From contig NC_079517.1 in the NCBI RefSeq assembly GCF_000801105.2, positions 1,860,001 to 1,924,000 of the forward strand: a stretch of DNA of 64,000 bases, written 5' to 3'. Origin of the DNA: Raphanus sativus (lineage: Eukaryota; Streptophyta; Magnoliopsida; Brassicales; Brassicaceae). Positions 58,565 to 64,000 of the stretch are shown here, piece after piece. A program made the translations under genes and the position numbers. Positions within the stretch are counted from its first letter, which is position 1; each line of letters begins with the position of its first letter. The notes beneath the pieces were generated by a model, which made no database searches, had not been told where the DNA came from, and was given only the letters and a program-made list of their open reading frames with translations.

Positions 58565-60856
58565 ATGGTTGAAACTAGGCTGGGTAAGAGAAAGGATAGG
58601 CTTCCTCCAACGGATCCTCCTCCGCAAAAGAGCGGGACCTCGAAGAACTCGAAGAAGAACAAACCGAAGAACTTGAAGAAGAGAAAAACGACGGATGAGG
58701 AATCACCGGCGGTTGAATTTGTTGGAACCGTGGGAGTTGCGGAGGAGAATGAAGTAGAAGAACCGGCTAAGGATGTAGAAGATCGGGAGAAAGAGAAAGA
58801 AGAATCGGAGAAGGAGAAAGAAAGGGAAGAAGAAAATGGAGACGAAGATGAAGAGGAAGAAGGAAACAGCGATGCATCTCAAGAAGAGAAAGAAGAAAAT
58901 GGAGACGAAGATGAAGAGGAAGAAGGAAACAGCGATGCATCTCAAGAAGATAAAGAAGAAAATGGAGATAAAGATGAAGATGAAGAAGGAAATAGCAATG
59001 AAGAAGTAGAGAACAAAGATGAAGAAGAAATACAAGAGGAGGAAGAGAACGGGACTCTCCCGACTCCCGAAGAGAACGGGACTCCCGAAGAGAACAGAGG
59101 TCAAAACGAAAATGAAAATCAAGAAGAAGGAGAGAAGGAACCCCCATTGGAAGCGGAATCAGGAAATGTTGATGGTGATGGTGACGGGGTTCTCGGGCAA
59201 GGAGAAGAGGTAATAACTGTAAAACTTGAATAGGGTTTAACTAAATATATTAGGAAAGGCTCGGATAACTTAGGAGAACTATGTTTTAGTACTTGAATAA
59301 CTGATGTAGAACACAATGTTACTTGCAGGAATTAGAGGCAACCGAGGCAATCAAACCGTTGAGGATGTACTTCTATGAGTCGGAGTACAAGAAACAAATA
59401 AAGATAGCGACCAAATGTTTCGTCAATGACGTTATGGTTACATTTGCTAATCTCAAACCGAAGATGAGTGATACTGAGAGGAAGTGGTTTGAGAAGCATC
59501 CACAATTCTGTCACGTGTTCCACATGGAGAAGGACTCAAACCACATGGTCCAAGGAATGTGGATGTTGCTATTGCGGACAGTGGATGGCTCGAAGAGGAA
59601 GGAAGTGTGGTTCATTGTGAATGGTGTTCCCATCCGCTATGGCCTGAGAGAACACGCTTTGATCTCAGGTCTTAGCTGCCGCAACTATCCACTTGGGTAT
59701 AAGGAGTTTGGTGATAGAAAGTTCGTGAAGCGCCATTTTAAGAAGGGAGAATCAATAAGGCTTGAGGATGTCAAAGCGAAGCTGTTGGCTATGGGAGAAC
59801 ACAGAGACCGGCTGAAGATGATGGTTTTGTTCTTTTTAGGAAGTGTTATCTGTGCGCAAACGAAAGTAGGAAAAGGCGCCAAAGATGTTTTGGAATTCTT
59901 CCAAAGAGCTGTGGACGATCTCGAGTTCTGCGAAAACTTTCCATGGGGGAGGTACTCGTTTGATTACATGGTTAAGGAGATATCGCACACCATGGATCAT
60001 TTTGGAGGTCGGGTTAGAGAGAAGACTTTATGGCCACTTCCAGGTTTCTGTCTGCCACTGGAGGTAAGCAATTGAAGATAATTACCTTATCATTTATTAA
60101 TATTATTGTGTTAAGTGTTTGTACATGATTGGTATGTAGTTGCTTGCTTTTGAGGCAATTCCCAAGTTTGGATTGAAGTTCAGACAAGAGGTTGAAGACG
60201 TCGATATAGACTGTCCTAGGATGTGCAGATCAGTCTTTAAATCAGCAGGGATGAAAGGGTTCTCACTTTCAAAATTGAATCGGGAACTGGACAAAATAAC
60301 GGTATGTTTCTTCTGCTACAATCTTGAAAATGTTGTAATGTTTCTTGTGCTACAAACTTTGAAAATGTTGTAGCATTATACTAACATGTATTATTTTTTG
60401 GTTTTACTTTTTTGGTATCAGTCAGGGGATATCCACAGCATCCTTCCTACCAAGACAGAAGAAGAAGTAGCTCTTTTGGAAGAGCTGACTGAAGAGGAGG
60501 ACGACGTTGATGTCGATGATATTTCTATTGACAGTTGGGTAAAGCGTCTTGCAGAAGGACATTCAGTCTTTTTTGAAGAGATGTATGATGTAGACGTTGC
60601 TGCGCGTGATCCAAATGCACAAGAGGCTGTCGACGAAGATCAGGATGACGAAGATCAGGATGACGAAGTAGGTGGAGAGGAAGGAGGCGCAAGCCAGAAG
60701 AAGATGATGGAGGAGTTGATCAAACAAGTGAAAATGATTGGCACTCAGCTAAAGAGAGTTAAGAAGACAATGGACAAGTTTGAGGAAAGGATGGTGGTTC
60801 CGTTTGAGGCGTTTATGAAGAAAGCTATGGATGAAGGGCAAGGAAGCGGGGAGTGA
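58565..60856 (+). CDS. DUF1985-domain protein, transposon-associated family
   Basis: Exons 58565-59209, 59329-60063, 60140-60301 and 60422-60856 join in phase to 658 residues. The first 215 residues are basic (KKNKPKNLKKRK), then extremely acidic with a 21-residue tandem repeat. Exon 2 carries a DUF1985-type domain (about 260-400: WFIVNGVPIRYGLREHALIS, then FGDRKFVKRHFK). The last exon is acidic with a C-terminal coiled coil (MMEELIKQVKMIGTQLKRVK). DUF1985 proteins are expanded in crucifers, often fused to Ulp1-like proteases and carried by MULE transposons. No protease domain is present here. Function is unknown. It lies next to a GRF zinc-finger gene and a MULE transposase relative and has no counterpart in the Arabidopsis block, so it probably arrived by transposition. 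Confidence 0.8.
58829..59011 (+). repeat. 63-bp tandem repeat coding acidic units
   Basis: Units start at 58829, 58892 and 58955. The first two are nearly identical and the third has diverged. Each codes EENGDEDEEEEGNSDASQE-like sequence, keeping the frame. Confidence 0.9.
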
Positions 60857-61185
60857 AGAACTCGGTTATGTATTTTGTAAACTCGGTTATGTATTTTGTG
60901 GGAAGTTGGACCCATTATTTTGTTGTTGTGTGGATGTTGGAAACCTCTTGACTTTTTAGGTATGTTGGATGGAACTTGTTCTTGTTATCATGGATGTTGC
61001 AATCTTGTTATCATGGATGTTGCAATCTTATATTTTGAATGTGCCTCTTAAGGAAAACTAGGAAAAGTAGGAGAACTTAATGAAAACTAGGACAACTAGG
61101 AGAACTTAATGAAAACTAGGAAAACTAGAAATACTAGGAAAACTAGAAATACTAGGAAAACTAATTCTTCAACACCACACTTAAA
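60857..61185 (+). repeat. 3' flank with short tandem repeats
   Basis: AACTCGGTTATGTATTTTGT occurs twice in tandem at about 60860-60900. GTTATCATGGATGTTGCAATC occurs twice at about 60983-61027. A minisatellite built on GGAAAACTAG / AGGAGAACTTAATGAAAACT occupies about 61049-61160. Confidence 0.8.
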
Positions 61186-61677
61186 CTAAGCATACAATTC
61201 TTCAAACTTCCTAACAATGTCATCTTCTTCATTTTCGTCATTCCCGCCCTTCCCTGTCTTCTTCTTCTCCAAATGACTTTTCATTTCAGAAATGGTCTTC
61301 TGTAATTGCTCAATCACTTTATTCTTCTCTCGGATTTCATCACGGGTTTGAAGCAATGCTCTCCTTTGCCATTCTGTACCATCCTCTTCATCGAACCAAG
61401 AGAAGTACTTGCATTCATTTCCAAGCTGCAATAAGGGGAAGGTCAAAATTCAAACCCAATTCAAATCCAGATTCCATTATATCCAGATTCCATCATATAT
61501 TCATACCTTAAAGCGCGGACAGCCATAAAAGTGTCGACCAGGATTTTTGTCAGTCCAAGCTTGCCTTATTTTCGCTGGCAAGCCACAGTGACACAACCTC
61601 AGACAAGAAAATCGGCGGCTCCTTTGCGATAAAGACGAACCCGAACCCGAACCCACTTCCATCTTCACTTTTTCCAT
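61186..61677 (-). CDS. GRF-type zinc-finger protein with coiled coil
   Basis: Minus-strand exons 61677-61507 and 61425-61186 join in phase to 136 residues. The finger spans the splice site: CHCGLPAKIRQAW, then NPGRHFYGCPRFK, then NECKYFSWFDE. It has the CxC...GR.F..C...C..F.W.D pattern of GRF fingers, which bind single-stranded nucleic acid in proteins such as TOP3A and NEIL3. The C-terminal half (RDEIREKNKVIEQLQKTISE) is a coiled coil. Small plant GRF proteins of this kind are numerous, mostly uncharacterised and often near transposons. It lies tail to tail with the DUF1985 gene. A G-rich run precedes its ATG. Confidence 0.8.
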
Positions 61678-62548
61678 CTCACTTGCTCGGCGAGGGGGGG
61701 GGAAGAGAATTCGATTCTCGAAATAGAGAGAGAGAGAGGGAGAGGAAATGGGGAAATGGGAGACCCGAAATAGAGAGAGAGGCTAGAGAAAAAGGGGAAA
61801 AAGTCAAACTGAAAGGGGCCCAACTGAAAGTGAGATATTAAAATGAGATAATTGCCCAAAAAAAATTTGTTCTTAGTTATACCCAAGATACTAGTATTCC
61901 CAACTTTGGTCATAGTTATATTTTTGTCGGTTTCTAATTTATTTAGTGTTACTAATCTATTTAAATTGGTTATCTAGTTTTACCTTCAATATTACTAGTT
62001 TAAATTGTTATTTATATAGTTCCATGCAATTATATTTAGCGAATAGATATAACTCGAAAGTTTCGTTTGTAAGATGTCTTTGGCCAACAAAGTGTTATTG
62101 GAATTGCAAGGTCTCGTAAGGGATACGTGAGAGTTTTTTTCCTAAATTTCAGAAATTGATAACCGAGTTTTGTTATAAATAGACAAGGAATCCAACAAAG
62201 ATTTTTTTCCTAAATTACATTAAAAATATATTTTCTGCTTACTTAGTAATTATTCATTATATAATCTGTTAATTTTATTCTAAAATTCAGAAATTACATT
62301 AAAATTCATTAAAAATATATTATTCATTTATAAAAGAAACATTTAATTTGTTTGACAAAAAAAAATAAACGTTCTGAAATTGATAACCGAGTTTTGTTAT
62401 AAATTGACTATACTCAAGTTTTACGCAGTTTTCCAAGTCATACAACACGACACAACACGAAATGAAACAAAGTTCCAGAGATTACAACATAAAATCAAGT
62501 ACCCAAATGCATTACTCGAAATATGCATTACTCCAAATTCATCCAAAT
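61678..62548. other. Intergenic, with a 30-base direct repeat
   Basis: GAAATTGATAACCGAGTTTT followed by GTTATAAAT occurs at about 62152 and again at about 62377. No gene is seen. GA-rich microsatellite tracts at about 61719-61777 lie in the GRF gene's upstream flank. Confidence 0.6.
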
Positions 62549-63799
62549 TTAAACTCTTTTCCTTCCTTGCCGCTTGATGCGATCTGGAGGTATGATCTTC
62601 ACCTCCTTGATCTGATCTGGTACATTCCAAGAAGCCATGTCGGGCACAACATTAAGTGTTCTGGAATACGCCAAATGCCACATTTCCGTCCAGTAGTATT
62701 TTGAGCACAACTCATGGATATCAAGGCGCCTGCCATCAACATTCCTAGCGAAATAGATATAAGCTGCCAGTCCATGCAGACAAGGGAACTTTTCATAGTC
62801 CCACACCTTGCAAGTACAAGTTTTTCCAACCAAGGTCGCCCAAAACACCTTTCCTGCAGCGTCAGTGATCTCGTACTTAAGCTCGTAACTATCAAGTTCC
62901 CGCACAGGTAGCTTATGTGCAACAGCCCATAGATCGTGCAAGTAGTTCTCAACCCGAGGCACCAGTCTTGTATTCATTGATCTAGAAACAACATCCTTCC
63001 GTTGAGTGAACCAATCAGAGAATTTCCTAATGATACAATCCAGCATTGGTATTAAGGCCCACCTCGTTGCCTCTTTAAACACGTTCTTCATTGATCCCAG
63101 AGTGTTGCTTGTATCCAAGTTGTACCTATCACGTGGGAAAAAAACCCTTGCCCATTTGTCCTTTTCAATACCACATTCCTCCACATACTTGTACGCAGCA
63201 GGACATCTTATCTTAAATGAGTCGTAAGCAGAATTGAAGTCATCAACCGTGTAATATCTGCCCAACTCCATAAGTTTTTGCCCGACTATATTCTTGTTGA
63301 CGTTACAAGCATGCAATTTCACCTTTTCCTTCAAATGCCATAAACAATGACCATGGTGAGCCTGTGGAAACACGTTTCCTATGGCGAAGATCAAGCTCTG
63401 ATTTCTTGTACTAATGAAAACCAGTTCAGAAGAGTCTGGTATAACACTTTTAAGCATCTCGAAAAACCAAGTCCAACTAGCAAGATTCTCACCATCTACT
63501 ACTGCAAACGCAAGTGGATACCTCTGACCATCAGGATCCTGAGCTTTCGCGAAAACTAAAACACCACCGTTCTTCAGACGTATCCCCTCCACAGCTATCA
63601 CCTTCCTCATAACTGCAAACCCTTCAATGCAAGCTCCCAAAGCTATGAAAAGGTACTCAAATTTACTTATATCATCCAATTTCAAACAGGTTTTTGTCCC
63701 CGGATTCACTTGCTCTAACATGTACAAATAACTATACAACATCTTGTAGCTCTCTTTCGGACTACCAGGTATATCTCTGACGTGATTGCTCATTGTGTC
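62549..63799 (-). CDS. MULE-type transposase relative with SWIM finger, partial
   Basis: The last exon of a minus-strand gene. An acceptor (TTGGCAG) precedes 63799 and upstream exons lie beyond the window. The readable 416 residues contain the MULE core fold (VLVFAKAQDPDGQRYPLAFA, then ENLASWTWFFEML, then GHCLWHLKEKVK) and a SWIM zinc finger (CTCKVWDYEKFPCLH, i.e. CxCx9CxH). The catalytic acids of active Mutator transposases appear replaced: 'VDGTH' is VEGIR, 'SDR' is STR, and 'ESxN' is GSMKN. The frame is fully open. It is either a degenerating transposase without stops yet or a domesticated DNA-binding protein of the FAR1/MUSTANG kind. Confidence 0.82.
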   Translation of the reverse strand, partial: DTMSNHVRDIPGSPKESYKMLYSYLYMLEQVNPGTKTCLKLDDISKFEYLFIALGACIEGFAVMRKVIAVEGIRLKNGGVLVFAKAQDPDGQRYPLAFAVVDGENLASWTWFFEMLKSVIPDSSELVFISTRNQSLIFAIGNVFPQAHHGHCLWHLKEKVKLHACNVNKNIVGQKLMELGRYYTVDDFNSAYDSFKIRCPAAYKYVEECGIEKDKWARVFFPRDRYNLDTSNTLGSMKNVFKEATRWALIPMLDCIIRKFSDWFTQRKDVVSRSMNTRLVPRVENYLHDLWAVAHKLPVRELDSYELKYEITDAAGKVFWATLVGKTCTCKVWDYEKFPCLHGLAAYIYFARNVDGRRLDIHELCSKYYWTEMWHLAYSRTLNVVPDMASWNVPDQIKEVKIIPPDRIKRQGRKRV

Positions 63800-63801
63800 C
63801 T

Positions 63802-64000
63802 GCCAAAAGGAACAAACAAAAGAAACTCACTACAATTTCCCCTACTATTATCCTGCTACAGTTTTACCAGTTATTCGAATTTTCCCTGTTTTCCTAATTC
63901 TACCAGTTGTACCCAGTTATTCAGTTTTACTACAATTTATCAAGAACAATTGAATAATCTAGGGTTTATCCCTATCCCTCAACTCCAATTCACCTACCGA
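63802..64000 (-). other. Probable intron of the MULE-type gene, cut by the window edge
   Basis: Pyrimidine/AT-rich DNA without an open frame lies upstream of the acceptor. The 5' exons would be past 64000. Confidence 0.5.

Noticed and set aside
58703..59147. Minus-strand frames with F/I/L-rich membrane-like proteins
   Set aside because: Antisense of the GAA/GAT-rich acidic exon of the DUF1985 gene. No independent support.

Overview
The window is nuclear plant DNA, very probably from a Brassica or a close relative. The evidence is intron-rich genes with GT-AG introns, AT-rich intergenic DNA, MITEs, a Helitron, an Athila-type retroelement, and gene products almost identical to Arabidopsis chromosome 5 proteins. 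Eight single genes follow the Arabidopsis block At5g17850-At5g17920 (locus numbers from memory) in uninterrupted order, read from high to low locus number: MS1, an At5g17910-like protein, MFAP1, CHS3, CSA1, PSRP6, CCX1 and CCX2.

Layout. 0-7 kb: a Stowaway MITE, a phosphatase-like relic, an NB-ARC relic and one complete TIR-NB-LRR (TNL) gene on +. 7.9-12 kb: cobalamin-independent methionine synthase on -, 11 coding exons giving exactly 765 residues, with a 5'-UTR intron and a TATA box. 14.9-19.5 kb: a large acidic membrane-anchored protein on -. 20.5-22.5 kb: an island of three unrelated gene fragments (PP5-type phosphatase, MATE transporter, RBR-type RING). 22.7-24.2 kb: MFAP1. 25.9-47.9 kb: the divergent TNL pair CHS3 (-) and CSA1 (+). 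48.6-57.8 kb: PSRP6 and two tail-to-tail cation/calcium exchangers. 58.5-64 kb: a transposon-associated cluster of a DUF1985 gene, a GRF zinc-finger gene and a MULE-type transposase relative cut by the window edge.

The most interesting part is the CHS3/CSA1 immune receptor pair. The CHS3 orthologue reads in frame through TIR, NB-ARC, LRR and post-LRR domain, but ends in a short novel tail. The LIM/DA1-like peptidase domain of Arabidopsis Col-0 CHS3 is absent and cannot be found downstream. Its TIR lacks the catalytic Glu motif, while CSA1 keeps it, so the pair looks like a sensor plus a catalytic executor. CHS3 intron 1 is about 9.4 kb because it holds a Helitron of about 0.8 kb, itself split by a young 7.3-kb Athila-like element that codes only for Gag-protease. 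The element has near-identical LTRs of 1413 bp and a perfect 5-bp target duplication. The shared promoter of about 4 kb between the pair carries three TIR elements and two tandem duplications.

All gene models were joined by hand using splice consensus, reading phase and family similarity. No database search was run.
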